A stretch of DNA of 64,000 nucleotides, taken from the NCBI GenBank assembly GCA_947581855.1, contig CANPVZ010000007.1:1-64000 (forward strand). Direction: 5' to 3'. This document shows, one piece after another, positions 37,336 to 48,477 of the stretch. The notes beneath the pieces are model-generated. The model searched no databases and was not told the origin of the DNA. It worked only from the letters and a program-made list of their open reading frames with translations. How positions within the stretch are numbered: position 1 is the stretch's first letter; each line of letters starts with the position of its first letter. The position numbers were made by a program, and so were the translations under genes. The DNA comes from an uncultured Phocaeicola sp. (GTDB taxonomy: Bacteria; Bacteroidota; Bacteroidia; Bacteroidales; Bacteroidaceae).

Positions 37336-38143
37336 ACTACTATTTTGTTTAGTGGGGCAAAGTTAGTAAAAAGAGTGAGATACAGAACAATTATCCTAGA
37401 GTTATGCACATTTCTAAGTTTTGTTGTCTTGAAACCTAAGATTTATAGCACTGCATGGCAGGATGAATTCTTGTGAATTTTAAGCTTCTCCCCTTGGATT
37501 TACGTATTTCTTTTTCTTTTCTCTTCTTTTTCTCTTGGAATAAGGTATTTCACTTTTTCTTTCCCCAAGGAAAAAGTTTGTATTATGTGTATATGCTTGT
37601 ATTTTACAGGGATGCATCCTAATGGGTTGGTAGATGAAAGGTTACTTATATGTATAAATGAACCTAGTTTTGTATAAAAGGGAAAATGGGCGGTTATCTA
37701 TCAAGTCTTGGATATAACTAAACTATAATCTTATAGTCTGGGAATCCTGAGGTAATTGTTTTTTCTTCAATGCTTTCCCCTAACAAAACAAGGACTTTCT
37801 GCAGATGGGATATTCATATTACTTTTACTTCTGTGAAATGCAATTATTTTAAAGAAAATAATAGTAATTTTTATTATTATTGCTTATATTAGGCGACATA
37901 AATCTTAATAATACTATAATCTATGTAAATGCCGTTTTATTGATTCACTATCCTGATCCTTGTGGTAACGTGATATATCTTTTAATTGATGTGGGAAATG
38001 GAATGCCTCTCCTTCTTCTCCGACTGATATGTTATTTACATTTCAAATGGCTATGACAAAAATGGATTGTTAAACTATTTTTTGTGTATGATTTTAATAG
38101 TGTTTTTTGCTGTTCGCTGTGAACCTTTAAAATACGAAGGCTT

Positions 38144-38668
38144 ATGAAAAGATTATTTGGTTTACTGATTGCATTAATCGTTATTTGTGAAGCCTCGTAT
38201 TCCCAACAATTTAAATCTTTAGAAGAATGTAGAAGTATACAGGATACGGCTCGATTTATGAAATATTTTTTTGTAGAAAAGAATCTGTCTCTTTTTAAAG
38301 GGAAAAAGGTTGGTCTTATGTATCCTCTTTTGGAGGCAATGCTTCCAATAGAAGATGTTTCTCTGCTTGAAACTAGTCCATATATAGATCCTGAAGCTAA
38401 ATCATATGCTGAGGGGATTCGGTTGGAGTATCAATCTAGAGAAGAAATTTTACGCAGATTTCGTACAAATGAGCCTATATTTGGGTTCGACATATATTTT
38501 GAAGATACTCATGTGGAAGCTTATAAGGTTTGGCAGCGAATACCGGAAGAGAAATTTGGATATAATAAAGAACTGCTTCCCTATGTAGGGGATTTTATAG
38601 TGAAGGATATTAAAGTTTACCTTCTAAATTATGATGATAAGTATCTTATGAGGCCTAATGAGGAGTAG
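38144..38668 (+). CDS. Hypothetical secreted protein
   Basis: 174 aa; signal peptide MKRLFGLLIALIVICEASYSQQ; isolated in an AT-rich interval. Confidence 0.65.
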   Translation: MKRLFGLLIALIVICEASYSQQFKSLEECRSIQDTARFMKYFFVEKNLSLFKGKKVGLMYPLLEAMLPIEDVSLLETSPYIDPEAKSYAEGIRLEYQSREEILRRFRTNEPIFGFDIYFEDTHVEAYKVWQRIPEEKFGYNKELLPYVGDFIVKDIKVYLLNYDDKYLMRPNEE

Positions 38669-38812
38669 GCTATCTGTCTTTTGAACAAGACAAAAGTTCA
38701 GTTGTTGTGAGTTATATATCTGACAATATGTCAAATAGGAAGGATTGGCAAACAGTTTGACGCATGCTATATAGATATCTGAAAATGAAATATAAAGAAA
38801 GGAGACAACTAT

Positions 38813-41401
38813 ATGAACTTTAACAATTTTACAATCAAATCGCAGGAGGCTGTGCAAGAAGCGGTAAATGCAGTCCAGAGCCGTGGACAGCAGGCTATTG
38901 AACCTGTTCATTTGATGGCGGGAGTGTTGAAAGTAGGCGAGAATGTAACGAACTTCATTTTCCAAAAGTTGGGAATGAATGCGCAACAGATTGCCCTTAT
39001 AATCGACCGCCAAATGGAATCTTTGCCGAAAGTATCGGGCGGAGAACCTTATTTAAGCCGTGAAAGCAACGAAGTGTTGCAAAAGGCTACTCAATATGCC
39101 AAAGAAATGGGGGATGAGTATGTAGCTTTAGAGGAAATAATTTTAGCATTGTTGAATGTAAAGAGTACAGTATCTACTATTTTAAAGGATGCCGGTATGA
39201 CGGAAAGAGACTTGAAAGCCGCCATTACCGAGTTGAGGAAAGGCGAGAAGGTGACTTCGCAATCCAGTGAGGATACCTATCAGTCGTTGAGTAAATATGC
39301 TATCAATTTGAATGAAGCGGCACGTAGCGGCAAGCTCGATCCGGTTATCGGGCGGGATGAAGAGATACGACGGGTATTACAAATTTTGAGTCGCCGTACG
39401 AAAAACAACCCGATATTGATAGGTGAACCGGGTACTGGTAAAACGGCTATTGTAGAGGGGTTGGCGCACCGTATCTTGCGCGGTGATGTACCGGAGAATT
39501 TGAAAGACAAACAGATCTATTCGTTGGATATGGGTGCTTTAGTGGCTGGTGCCAAATATAAGGGTGAGTTTGAGGAGCGTTTAAAATCCGTTATCAATGA
39601 AGTAATAAAATCGGAAGGAAATATTATTCTATTTATTGATGAAATCCATACTTTGGTGGGTGCCGGAAAAGGTGAAGGCGCTATGGATGCTGCCAATATA
39701 TTGAAACCCGCGTTGGCACGTGGTGAGTTGCGTTCTATCGGTGCGACAACATTGAATGAGTATCAAAAATACTTTGAGAAAGATAAGGCGTTGGAGCGTC
39801 GTTTCCAAACGGTGATGGTAAACGAACCGGATACTTTGAGTACTATTTCCATTCTTCGTGGGTTGAAAGAGCGTTACGAGAATCACCATAAGGTACGTAT
39901 TAAAGATGATGCGATTATAGCAGCGGTAGAGCTTTCTAATCGATATATTACCGACCGTTTTTTGCCGGATAAAGCTATCGACCTGATGGATGAGGCTGCT
40001 GCAAAGCTTCGTATGGAACGTGATTCTGTACCGGAAGAGTTGGATGAAATATCTCGTCACTTGAAACAATTGGAAATTGAGCGCGAAGCCATTAAGCGGG
40101 AAAAGGATGAAGTAAAACTAAAACAGTTGAATAAAGAGATTGCCGAGTTGAAAGAACAGGAGAACTCTTATAAGGCTAAATGGCAGAGTGAGAAAGCTTT
40201 GGTGAATAAGATTCAGCAAAATAAGCAAGAGATAGAGCAGTTGAAATTTGAAGCGGACAAAGCGGAACGGGAAGGTGATTATGGAAAAGTAGCCGAAATT
40301 CGTTACGGTAAATTGCAGGCGTTGAATGATGAAATTGCTCATATACAGACTGAACTGAAACACCAACAAGGTGATTCGGCTATGATTAAAGAAGAGGTGA
40401 CGGCCGAAGATATTGCTGATGTGGTATCTCGTTGGACGGGTATTCCGGTTAGCAAGATGTTGCAAAGTGAGCGTGACAAACTGTTACACTTGGAAGAAGA
40501 ACTTCATTTACGTGTGGTAGGACAAGATGAGGCGATTACCGCTGTGTCTGATGCAGTGCGCCGGAGCCGTGCCGGATTGCAAGATCCAAAACGCCCTATC
40601 GGTTCGTTTATCTTTTTAGGCACTACAGGTGTCGGTAAGACGGAATTGGCGAAAGCTTTGGCAGAGTATTTATTCGATGACGAATCGTTGATGACACGTA
40701 TTGATATGAGTGAGTATCAGGAGAAACATTCTGTTTCACGTTTGATTGGAGCGCCTCCGGGATATATAGGATATGATGAGGGCGGACAATTGACTGAGGC
40801 AGTGCGGCGTAAACCTTATTCTGTTGTATTGTTTGATGAGATAGAGAAGGCGCATCCAGATGTATTTAATATCTTGCTACAAGTGCTTGATGATGGTCGG
40901 TTGACAGATAATAAAGGACGTACGGTGAATTTTAAGAATACCATTATTATCATGACTTCCAATTTGGGTAGCACTTATATTCAGAGCCAGTTTGAGAAGA
41001 TCAATGACGAAAATCGGGAAGTGGTGATTGAAGAAACCAAGAAGGAGGTACTTTCCATGTTAAAGAAGACTATCCGTCCGGAATTTCTGAATCGTATAGA
41101 TGAAACCATTATGTTCCTGCCGTTAAATAAAGAAGAAATTGAGCAGATTGTGATGTTACAGATCGATGGTATCAAAAATATGCTGGCAAATAATGGCGTA
41201 ACTTTGGAAATGACCGACGAGGCAATTCGTTTTATTGCAAGTACGGGTTACGATCCTGAGTTCGGAGCTCGTCCGGTGAAACGTGCTATCCAACGTTATT
41301 TATTGAATGATTTGTCGAAAAAACTGTTATCGCAAGAAGTAGATCGGAGCAAGCCGATTATTGTGGAGACAGGAGGTGATGGGTTGATATTCAGAAATTA
41401 A
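38813..41401 (+). CDS. clpB: ATP-dependent chaperone ClpB
   Basis: 862 aa; '[17 protein letters not shown]', '[18 protein letters not shown]', '[19 protein letters not shown]'. Confidence 0.97.
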   Translation: MNFNNFTIKSQEAVQEAVNAVQSRGQQAIEPVHLMAGVLKVGENVTNFIFQKLGMNAQQIALIIDRQMESLPKVSGGEPYLSRESNEVLQKATQYAKEMGDEYVALEEIILALLNVKSTVSTILKDAGMTERDLKAAITELRKGEKVTSQSSEDTYQSLSKYAINLNEAARSGKLDPVIGRDEEIRRVLQILSRRTKNNPILIGEPGTGKTAIVEGLAHRILRGDVPENLKDKQIYSLDMGALVAGAKYKGEFEERLKSVINEVIKSEGNIILFIDEIHTLVGAGKGEGAMDAANILKPALARGELRSIGATTLNEYQKYFEKDKALERRFQTVMVNEPDTLSTISILRGLKERYENHHKVRIKDDAIIAAVELSNRYITDRFLPDKAIDLMDEAAAKLRMERDSVPEELDEISRHLKQLEIEREAIKREKDEVKLKQLNKEIAELKEQENSYKAKWQSEKALVNKIQQNKQEIEQLKFEADKAEREGDYGKVAEIRYGKLQALNDEIAHIQTELKHQQGDSAMIKEEVTAEDIADVVSRWTGIPVSKMLQSERDKLLHLEEELHLRVVGQDEAITAVSDAVRRSRAGLQDPKRPIGSFIFLGTTGVGKTELAKALAEYLFDDESLMTRIDMSEYQEKHSVSRLIGAPPGYIGYDEGGQLTEAVRRKPYSVVLFDEIEKAHPDVFNILLQVLDDGRLTDNKGRTVNFKNTIIIMTSNLGSTYIQSQFEKINDENREVVIEETKKEVLSMLKKTIRPEFLNRIDETIMFLPLNKEEIEQIVMLQIDGIKNMLANNGVTLEMTDEAIRFIASTGYDPEFGARPVKRAIQRYLLNDLSKKLLSQEVDRSKPIIVETGGDGLIFRN

Positions 41402-41423
41402 AACGCAGATGAGTTTATAATTG

Positions 41424-41476
41424 CAGATTACACGGGATATACTAACAAGGTATGAGCCTGTGTAATCTGTTTTTTT
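41424..41476 (+). terminator. Intrinsic terminator after clpB
   Basis: CAGATTACACGGG...CCTGTGTAATCTG followed by T8. Confidence 0.8.
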
Positions 41477-41678
41477 ATTTAATTCTAATCTGTATCGATC
41501 TGTTTCTGGAAGGCTTTATTGAATTCTTTTTTGGTGTATTTGGCTTTTACGGATAATGGTGATCTCTTACGAATAAACAGCTAAGAATGAGCCGAAAGAA
41601 TGTTCAGAAGAAACCGAATGTAGTGAAGGGATTTGATTGGAAATTGGAATCCGGTTGTATGGTTCTGAATCAATAAAG

Positions 41679-41732
41679 GAAGTCCTGAAAAACGGAGTGT
41701 TTACACTTGTATCTACCGTTTTTCAGGACTTC
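41679..41732. repeat. 17-bp perfect inverted repeat
   Basis: GAAGTCCTGAAAAACGG...CCGTTTTTCAGGACTTC, 20 nt loop. Confidence 0.85.
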
Positions 41733-41804
41733 AGGCTTGTAATTTAGATTTAAATCTTTTGTTTGTTACAATTTACGGGGTTAATTTGAGAGGAGAAACA
41801 GAAA

Positions 41805-42245
41805 TTATTCAGTAACTTTAGTTTCTTCCTCAGCTACTTCTTCTGTTGTTTTCTCTTCAAATTCCGTAATACCGTTCTGAATTAGAATGTTGTACCATGA
41901 AAGCAACTTCTTGATATCATTATTGTAAACACGGTCACGATCGAAGTTAGGCAGTACTTCGGCAAAATAGCTTTGCAATTCTTGTGCAGAAGCTTTTTTG
42001 ATATTAAGGGATACCGGAGCTCCGTTTTCTTTAGCTTTTACCGCTTCCAGCACTTTGCTCAATGGGATATCATCTTCGGTTGTATACATGGAAATGTCGC
42101 CTAATGAAGTCACTTTATCGTTACCGCGAGCCGGTAGACGTTTTTTTGTATCATCAAGTGTTTCCACTATCAGCATATTTCTTCCTTGGGAAATCAATTT
42201 AAACAATCCCGGTTTACCCGAGATAGACAAAATAGTTTTCAACAT
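41805..42245 (-). CDS. DUF5606 family conserved protein
   Basis: 146 aa 'MLKTILSISGKPGLFKLISQGRNMLIVETLDDTKKRLPARGNDKVTSLGDISMYT'. Confidence 0.8.
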   Translation of the reverse strand: MLKTILSISGKPGLFKLISQGRNMLIVETLDDTKKRLPARGNDKVTSLGDISMYTTEDDIPLSKVLEAVKAKENGAPVSLNIKKASAQELQSYFAEVLPNFDRDRVYNNDIKKLLSWYNILIQNGITEFEEKTTEEVAEEETKVTE

Positions 42246-42907
42246 AGCTTTTCGTATTTATTGTTTTTACAATTCTTAATGCAAAAGTACTATTCATAGC
42301 GGATACTAACAAAGTAATAGCAACAAAAAAAGTTTTTATTAAACAAATATTAGGAAACGGAACTCTGCTTACTTGTAGATAATTTTGTCATTTTGAATGG
42401 TAAAGATTCGTTTTTGTTTGGCATTGGATAGATTATGCAATCAGTAAGTGAGTGTGTTTGTGAGATATGAATAGCAAGGATTGGATTTTACTTTCATTTT
42501 GTAACTAGTATAAAGTGTTGGTTGGTATATCTTTTGAATATTAATAGTTTATTCTTAGGTTATCTGATAATCTAATGGTTGCTATTCGTTTTTTAGAATA
42601 AAATAGTCCGTATTCATAAATATCATTTCTTTATTTGATATAAAAAAACTGAGAATCCAGCCTCTTAAACTTGATATTAAAGATAAATTATAGGAGGATT
42701 GTCTAAAAAGTCTGAAAGTTTAAAGTAAATCTTTCAATTTAGAATTGATAGTACCCAAGTATAGAAGAAAGCGCCACTTCATATCTAATTCTTATAGGTT
42801 AAAGTGGCACTTTTATTTATTCAGTTACAATTTATTACTTTAGCTAATTCAATTTTTATTTTTTGGATAGCCCCATCTTTGCTCCGTTTGTTTGTACGGG
42901 AAGAAAA

Positions 42908-43483
42908 TCACTTTAGTAACTTTAGCACTTGTGGTAGGAGAGGGGTCTTTTCGTCATTGGTAATCACGATATCTGCCATATGGCATTTTTCTTCATCACT
43001 CATCTGACGGAGTATGCGGTTGCGAATTTGTTCTTCTGAAGCCTTATCCCGTAGCATGGCGCGTTGCAAGCGTAGTTCCAACGGAGCGTACACCATAACG
43101 ATTCGGTCGACTGTTTCGGCAAAGCCGGCTTCTATCAGAATAGCTGATTCTACGGCTATTATCGGATAATCAGCATGTTTTTTACACCATTGTATGAAAT
43201 CTTCCTTTACACGTGGATGGATAATGGCATTAATTTGGTTGGCGTGTTCCTCTTTGGCAAACAAGTAAGCGGCAAGATAAGGACGGTTTAGTGAACCATC
43301 GGGTAAATATACTTCTGTTCCCAGTAAAGTGATGAGTTGCCGGCGGATTTCGGAGTCTTCGTTTGTTAAGCGCTTAGCTTCGTTATCCGTCAGATAAACC
43401 GGAATTCCCATTATGCCAAGTAAGTGGGACACAACCGATTTTCCACTACCGATACCTCCGGTAATACCTAGTTTAATTGTCAT
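42908..43483 (-). CDS. coaE: Dephospho-CoA kinase
   Basis: 191 aa; '[35 protein letters not shown]'. Confidence 0.95.
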   Translation of the reverse strand: MTIKLGITGGIGSGKSVVSHLLGIMGIPVYLTDNEAKRLTNEDSEIRRQLITLLGTEVYLPDGSLNRPYLAAYLFAKEEHANQINAIIHPRVKEDFIQWCKKHADYPIIAVESAILIEAGFAETVDRIVMVYAPLELRLQRAMLRDKASEEQIRNRILRQMSDEEKCHMADIVITNDEKTPLLPQVLKLLK

Positions 43484-44486
43484 TCGATGTGTTCTGTTCT
43501 ATTAAGAAGTCTATTTCACTAGGAGAGATTCGTATATGACCGACATCTTTCGGCATATTCTTTAATTTTACCGTATACTTATCGTTTTTGCATTTCAGAA
43601 GTTCTTTATATGGAATTTCAATACTGAAATAGTCGGCCGTTATATCTTTAAAACGGCTTAACCCCACTTGGAAAGTAACCTTAACCTTCGAGGGAAAGGT
43701 TTTTAATGATTTGTTAATGGGGAAACCGGTTCCTTTGATGGGGACTTCTACTGTTTTTTCCGTATAAATATCTACTAAAAAGCGTATGTCAATAAAGTTT
43801 GGTACAAATTTGGCTCCTTTTATTCTTTTCAACACCGTACGTGTTACGGTAGTATCCGTCATATTTTTCAGTTCTATCGGTTCTGTGTAAGCATAACGGA
43901 TTGTATCCAATATCTTTTCGGGAGCAAAAACTGTCACCGAGTCCGGACGGTATTGTACTTTCGAAATGTAATACTGTTGCCCGGCTGTGTAATGTCCAAC
44001 CAATTGCACAGGCACTTTTTTTGCTTTTTCCCTTGTATAGATAATATCCAATGTATCTGGTTTCATAGAGGTTATCCTTGAAGAGATGAGCAATTGTGAA
44101 GCGATGAACTTCTGTAAGTTGCTGGAAAGAAGCCTTATCTGATTTCCCGATTTGGAATAATCTTTGAAATCTAAGGTTATAGGATAAAAGCTCTGGCCAA
44201 ATAAATAATTCATTAATACAGTGCCCTTATCTTTTACTGTGACGCGTACTTCTTGCGGCGGCGGTAAAGTGAGCACCACATCATCAGGTACATTTTTTAA
44301 TCGTAGAGGAATGGCAAATTCCGCTTCGTAGTCATAGTTTAAGGTTTGGATGAGCCAGAAAAAAGAAGCTACAAAAAAGAAAAATAAAAAAATCAGAAAC
44401 TCCCTGTTCTTTCTACTGAGCAGGAAGTCCCTGATTTGTTTGGTAATTTTGGAAATATTTGTTCGTATGTTCTTTTTGTCGGGCAT
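43473..44486 (-). CDS. YbbR/CdaR-like domain protein
   Basis: 337 aa; single N-terminal TM, '[39 protein letters not shown]' YbbR-type repeats. Confidence 0.8.
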   Translation of the reverse strand: MPDKKNIRTNISKITKQIRDFLLSRKNREFLIFLFFFFVASFFWLIQTLNYDYEAEFAIPLRLKNVPDDVVLTLPPPQEVRVTVKDKGTVLMNYLFGQSFYPITLDFKDYSKSGNQIRLLSSNLQKFIASQLLISSRITSMKPDTLDIIYTREKAKKVPVQLVGHYTAGQQYYISKVQYRPDSVTVFAPEKILDTIRYAYTEPIELKNMTDTTVTRTVLKRIKGAKFVPNFIDIRFLVDIYTEKTVEVPIKGTGFPINKSLKTFPSKVKVTFQVGLSRFKDITADYFSIEIPYKELLKCKNDKYTVKLKNMPKDVGHIRISPSEIDFLIEQNTSNDN

Positions 44487-44497
44487 CTTAAACTCCC

Positions 44498-44815
44498 TTA
44501 TTTTGCAGCGTTTTGCTGTTGTGTAGTAGGAGCGTCTGCGAAAATTGAATTACGGTCGATTCTAATCTTTACATTCGCTGCGATTTCTAAAACGACAACG
44601 TTATCTTCGAGTTCTTTAATTTTTCCGTAGATTCCTCCGGCTGTAACAACCGACTGTCCGATTTCCAAATTCTTACGGAAATTCATAATTTGTTTTTGCT
44701 TCTTGTTCTGAGGACGAATCATAAAGAAGTACATAATAGCGAAGATGGCAACCATCATTACAATAAACGAAAGGTTTGAACCACCTGCTTGTAGAAAAAC
44801 TGTTAATAAGCTCAT
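44498..44815 (-). CDS. yajC: Preprotein translocase subunit YajC
   Basis: 105 aa; 'YFFMIRPQNKKQKQIMNFRKNLEIGQSVVTAGGIYGKI'. Confidence 0.95.
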   Translation of the reverse strand: MSLLTVFLQAGGSNLSFIVMMVAIFAIMYFFMIRPQNKKQKQIMNFRKNLEIGQSVVTAGGIYGKIKELEDNVVVLEIAANVKIRIDRNSIFADAPTTQQQNAAK

Positions 44816-44873
44816 AATCTTTAATTATTAATGTTTAATATAAATCGTTCCGAAGAACAACTAACAAAGATAT

Positions 44874-45800
44874 TTAATTCTTGGTTAGTTTATTATCTTT
44901 TTTTAATTGATTAACAATATTGTCCAACATACCGTTAATAAAGGCACCGCTTTTAGCTGTGCTGTAAAGTTTGGCAATCTCTACATATTCATTTAACGAA
45001 ACACTGACAGGAATGTTCGGGAAACTTAAAATTTCTGCCAAAGCAATTTGCATAATGATTACATCCATGAACGCTACACGGTCTAATTCCCAATTTTTGG
45101 TATTTTCGCTCAAGAGATGACGATAGTAATCTGCGTTAAGAATGGTGCGTCGGAATAAACGGCGTGCAAAGTCTTGATCTTCTTCGTCTTTGAATTCGGG
45201 TAAAAGAGGTTGTTTTGAACCGGCCTTTTCTTCAAAGCGTTTGATGGTTTTCAATACGAACGTATCTACGACTTCTTTGTCATCATTCCAATACAGACTT
45301 TGATCTTCCAAACATTGATCCAATTTTTCGTTATTGAAAATAATGTTTTTGTAAAGTTTACGCCACAATTCACGATCAGCCTCATAGGAAGAAGTTTCCT
45401 CGGCCATATACTCTTTATAATATTCGCTGTTTACGATTTTCTCGTATAAGGCTTTAATACATTCGGGTTCGTTGTCCCACGTTTTCTTTTGGTTATTTAC
45501 GAAATCAGAAAGCTGTTCGTTGATTTCGAGTTGGGCAATAAAACGGTTTTCTACAAATTTCATGTTCGGCAGTAACTCTTCTTTAGTAGGCTTGAGTTTG
45601 TTTTTAGCTGCCATAATACGTTTATTCGCATACTTAGTTACTTCTACCATTAATAGTAATAAGTAATTGTAAAGATCGTACGCTTTCGACAAGCTGAAAA
45701 ATAGCTCTTTTTCTGCGGTCTCTAAATTTTTTCCGCCATTCTGATAGTAAGCATATACTATCTGCACAATCTTCAAACGAATAAGAACTCTGTTAATCAT
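44874..45800 (-). CDS. nusB: Transcription antitermination factor NusB
   Basis: ORF 44874-45863, start probably 45800 (MINRVLIRLKIVQ); C-terminal 'LDRVAFMDVIIMQIALAEILSFPNIPVSVSLNEYVEIAKLYSTAKSGAFINGMLDNI'. Confidence 0.92.
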   Translation of the reverse strand: MINRVLIRLKIVQIVYAYYQNGGKNLETAEKELFFSLSKAYDLYNYLLLLMVEVTKYANKRIMAAKNKLKPTKEELLPNMKFVENRFIAQLEINEQLSDFVNNQKKTWDNEPECIKALYEKIVNSEYYKEYMAEETSSYEADRELWRKLYKNIIFNNEKLDQCLEDQSLYWNDDKEVVDTFVLKTIKRFEEKAGSKQPLLPEFKDEEDQDFARRLFRRTILNADYYRHLLSENTKNWELDRVAFMDVIIMQIALAEILSFPNIPVSVSLNEYVEIAKLYSTAKSGAFINGMLDNIVNQLKKDNKLTKN

Positions 45801-46000
45801 AACTTTAATAATATTTACTAAGGAGTGGCAAAAGTAGGTAAATTCCTTATTTAACACAAACAAATTACAATTTTTTAGAGGAAAAAAGTTTTAGGCTCCC
45901 TAATATTTGTTTCAATATAGAAGTTTCTTTCTATTTCTTTTGCTTGATATGAAAATTTTAAGCAATTTTGAAGCCGATTTTAAATACATGACTTTGAACT

Positions 46001-46378
46001 ATGGATGAACTTAAAAAGAAAAGTGCAGTGGAAGCTGATAAGGAGATCGTTTTCTCCAAATCTATTAAAGCCGGCAAGCGTATCTATTACTTGGATGTGA
46101 AGAAAAACCGTAAAGAAGAGATGTTTTTAGCTATTACTGAAAGTAAAAAAATTGTGTCGGGTGAGGGAGATGATTCGCAAGTAAGTTTTGAGAAACATAA
46201 AATCTTTTTATATAAGGAAGATTTTGAAAAGTTTATAGGCGGATTGACCGAAGCCATACGTTTTATTACGGACGAACAGGGATCGGCTCTTCCTAAACAG
46301 ATGGGAGATCAGGAGGAAAAAGAAGGGACAGGGGCTCCCCTTGCAGATGAGGAAATAAAAATTGATATAGATTTTTAG
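46001..46378 (+). CDS. DUF3276 / PUR-alpha-like nucleic-acid-binding protein
   Basis: 125 aa 'IVFSKSIKAGKRIYYLDVKKNRKEEMFLAITESKKI...FEKHKIFLYKEDFEKFIGGLTEAI'. Confidence 0.85.
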   Translation: MDELKKKSAVEADKEIVFSKSIKAGKRIYYLDVKKNRKEEMFLAITESKKIVSGEGDDSQVSFEKHKIFLYKEDFEKFIGGLTEAIRFITDEQGSALPKQMGDQEEKEGTGAPLADEEIKIDIDF

Positions 46379-46388
46379 CCTTTAACTC

Positions 46389-46419
46389 TTTGATTTTTGG
46401 GAAATAAAATCTACCTTTG
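46389..46419 (+). promoter_or_regulatory. Bacteroides-type promoter for rplY
   Basis: TTTG 46389-46392, 19 nt spacer, TACCTTTG 46412-46419. Confidence 0.65.
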
Positions 46420-46521
46420 CACCCGCTTTTTGAACATCGTGTGATTATTACACATCGTGTGATGGTGAATTAAGCAATAGAGAATAAACTTAATTTAGAG
46501 TAACACAATTAATTAAAACAA

Positions 46522-47115
46522 ATGAAAACAATTGATGTAAAAGGTACCGCCAGAACAGAACTCGGTAAAAAAGGTACTCGTGAAATTCGTAAAGTTGATG
46601 CAGTTCCTTGCATATTGTACGGCGTAAAGAAAGATGAAAATGGAAAACCTGTTGCTACTCCTTTTACCGTAACTAATGACGGTCTTCGCAACTTGGTTTA
46701 TACTCCGCACATCTATGCGGTAAATTTGGATATTGACGGACAAAGCTGCAAGGCTATCATGAAAGAAATTCAATTCCACCCGGTAAAAGATAATATCCTT
46801 CATGTTGATTTCTATCAGATTTCTGAAGATAAACCTATTGTAATGGAAGTTCCTGTTGCTTTGGAAGGTTTGGCAGAAGGTGTACGTGCCGGTGGTAAAT
46901 TGCAATTACAGGTTCGTAAACTGAAAGTAAAAGCTACATACGATAAGATTCCTGAGAAGTTGGTTATCAATGTAACAAACCTCGGTTTAGGTAAAACAAT
47001 CAAGGTAGGTGAACTTTCATTTGAAGGTTTGGAAATTTTGAATGCAAAAGAAACCGTTGTTTGTGGTGTTAAATTAACTCGTGCCGCTAGAGGTGCTGCC
47101 GCTGCGGTTAAATAA
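46522..47115 (+). CDS. rplY: 50S ribosomal protein L25/general stress protein Ctc
   Basis: 197 aa; 'IDVKGTARTELGKKGTREIRKVDAVPCILYG...HVDFYQIS'. Confidence 0.95.
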   Translation: MKTIDVKGTARTELGKKGTREIRKVDAVPCILYGVKKDENGKPVATPFTVTNDGLRNLVYTPHIYAVNLDIDGQSCKAIMKEIQFHPVKDNILHVDFYQISEDKPIVMEVPVALEGLAEGVRAGGKLQLQVRKLKVKATYDKIPEKLVINVTNLGLGKTIKVGELSFEGLEILNAKETVVCGVKLTRAARGAAAAVK

Positions 47116-47146
47116 TAGAACTGTAGTTTTCAGTTAATTCCTTTCA

Positions 47147-47710
47147 ATGAAATATTTGATTGTAGGGTTGGGAAATATCGGCAATGAATATCGCGATACC
47201 CGCCACAATATAGGATTTAGAGTATTGGATGCCTTAGCTAAGGCATCCAATATTGTTTTCAGTGATAGCCGCTATGGAGCTACCGCTACGCTCTCATTGA
47301 AGGGGAGGCAGTTGATATTGCTGAAACCTTCTACTTATATGAATCTGAGTGGAAATGCTGTTCGTTACTGGATGCAGCAGGAAAAGGTACCTTTAGAGAA
47401 TGTACTGGTTGTGGTTGATGATTTGGCTTTACCGTTTGGAGCGCTTCGTTTGAAAGGGAAGGGAAGCGATGCCGGTCACAATGGATTGAAGCATATTGCC
47501 GCAACATTGGGTACTCAGAACTATGCACGTTTGCGGTTTGGCATTGGTAACGATTTTCCTCGTGGAGGACAGATTGATTTTGTACTCGGGCATTTTACTG
47601 AAGAGGATATGAAAACGATGGATGAACGAGTGGCTTTGGCTATCGACATTATCAAGAGTTTTTGTCTGGCAGGTATTGACATCACTATGAATCAATATAA
47701 CAAGAAATAA
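47147..47710 (+). CDS. pth: Peptidyl-tRNA hydrolase
   Basis: 187 aa; '[22 protein letters not shown]...[15 protein letters not shown]...[27 protein letters not shown]'. Confidence 0.97.
   Translation: MKYLIVGLGNIGNEYRDTRHNIGFRVLDALAKASNIVFSDSRYGATATLSLKGRQLILLKPSTYMNLSGNAVRYWMQQEKVPLENVLVVVDDLALPFGALRLKGKGSDAGHNGLKHIAATLGTQNYARLRFGIGNDFPRGGQIDFVLGHFTEEDMKTMDERVALAIDIIKSFCLAGIDITMNQYNKK
47223..47252. repeat. 30-bp perfect zero-spacer palindrome within pth
   Basis: TATTGGATGCCTTAG|CTAAGGCATCCAATA is its own reverse complement. Confidence 0.97.
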
Positions 47711-48133
47711 ATGGGTGAAGCAAGAATTGATAAATGGCTTTGGGCCGTCCGTATATTTAAAACCCGTACCATTGCAGCTGAGGCATGCAAGAAAGGGCGT
47801 ATTAGTATCAACGGTGTGCAGATAAAACCTTCTCGGATGATAAAACCGGGAGAGATTATTCAGGTGCGTAAGCCACCTATCACTTACTCCTTTAAAGTGT
47901 TACAAGCCATAGAGAAACGGGTAGGGGCTAAGCTTGTTCCCGAAATGATGGAGAATGTAACGACATCAGACCAGTATGAACTATTGGAGTTGAGTCGCAT
48001 AAGCGGTTTTGTAGACAGAGCTCGAGGAACCGGCAGACCGACTAAGAAAGATCGTCGTAGTTTGGATGAGTTTACTGCTCCTGAGTTCTTAGATGAGTTT
48101 AATTTCGATTTTGAGGAGGATGAAGAGGACTGA
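47711..48133 (+). CDS. hslR: S4-domain RNA-binding heat shock protein (Hsp15/HslR-like)
   Basis: 140 aa; 'RIDKWLWAVRIFKTRTIAAEACKKGRISINGVQIKPSRMIKPGEII'. Confidence 0.9.
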   Translation: MGEARIDKWLWAVRIFKTRTIAAEACKKGRISINGVQIKPSRMIKPGEIIQVRKPPITYSFKVLQAIEKRVGAKLVPEMMENVTTSDQYELLELSRISGFVDRARGTGRPTKKDRRSLDEFTAPEFLDEFNFDFEEDEED

Positions 48134-48198
48134 AAAGTCTATTTCTTTTATCATATAACCTTCGCCATCTTCACGTTATAAATAATAAAGAAATAAAT

Positions 48199-48286
48199 GA
48201 ACGCTTATTCTTTTGGAAACGAACGTTCGTTTACAGGACAATGAACGTTCGTTATGTCGATAATGAACGTTCATTATAAAAGATAT
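48199..48286. repeat. Four 22-bp tandem units beginning GAACG, three with the palindrome GAACGTTC
   Basis: Unit starts 48199, 48221, 48243, 48265. Confidence 0.85.
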
Positions 48287-48477
48287 ATTTCATTTCTGAA
48301 ATACCTTATGTGCCTTTTCTTTTTGTTACTTTTTACTTGTAAATAAAAATCATCCATGTAATGGCTAACTCTTTGCCTGTTTATTTGGTAAGCTTCTTTT
48401 CTAGGCATGTTCTTTTGACCATTACGCTTTTACTGTTTTTGAATGCTTACCTGGTAGGGATTTTACTGGAGAAGCAT

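Noticed and set aside
48199-48286. CRISPR array
   Set aside because: Unit length is 22 bp with no distinct unique spacers of CRISPR length, and no cas genes anywhere in the window.
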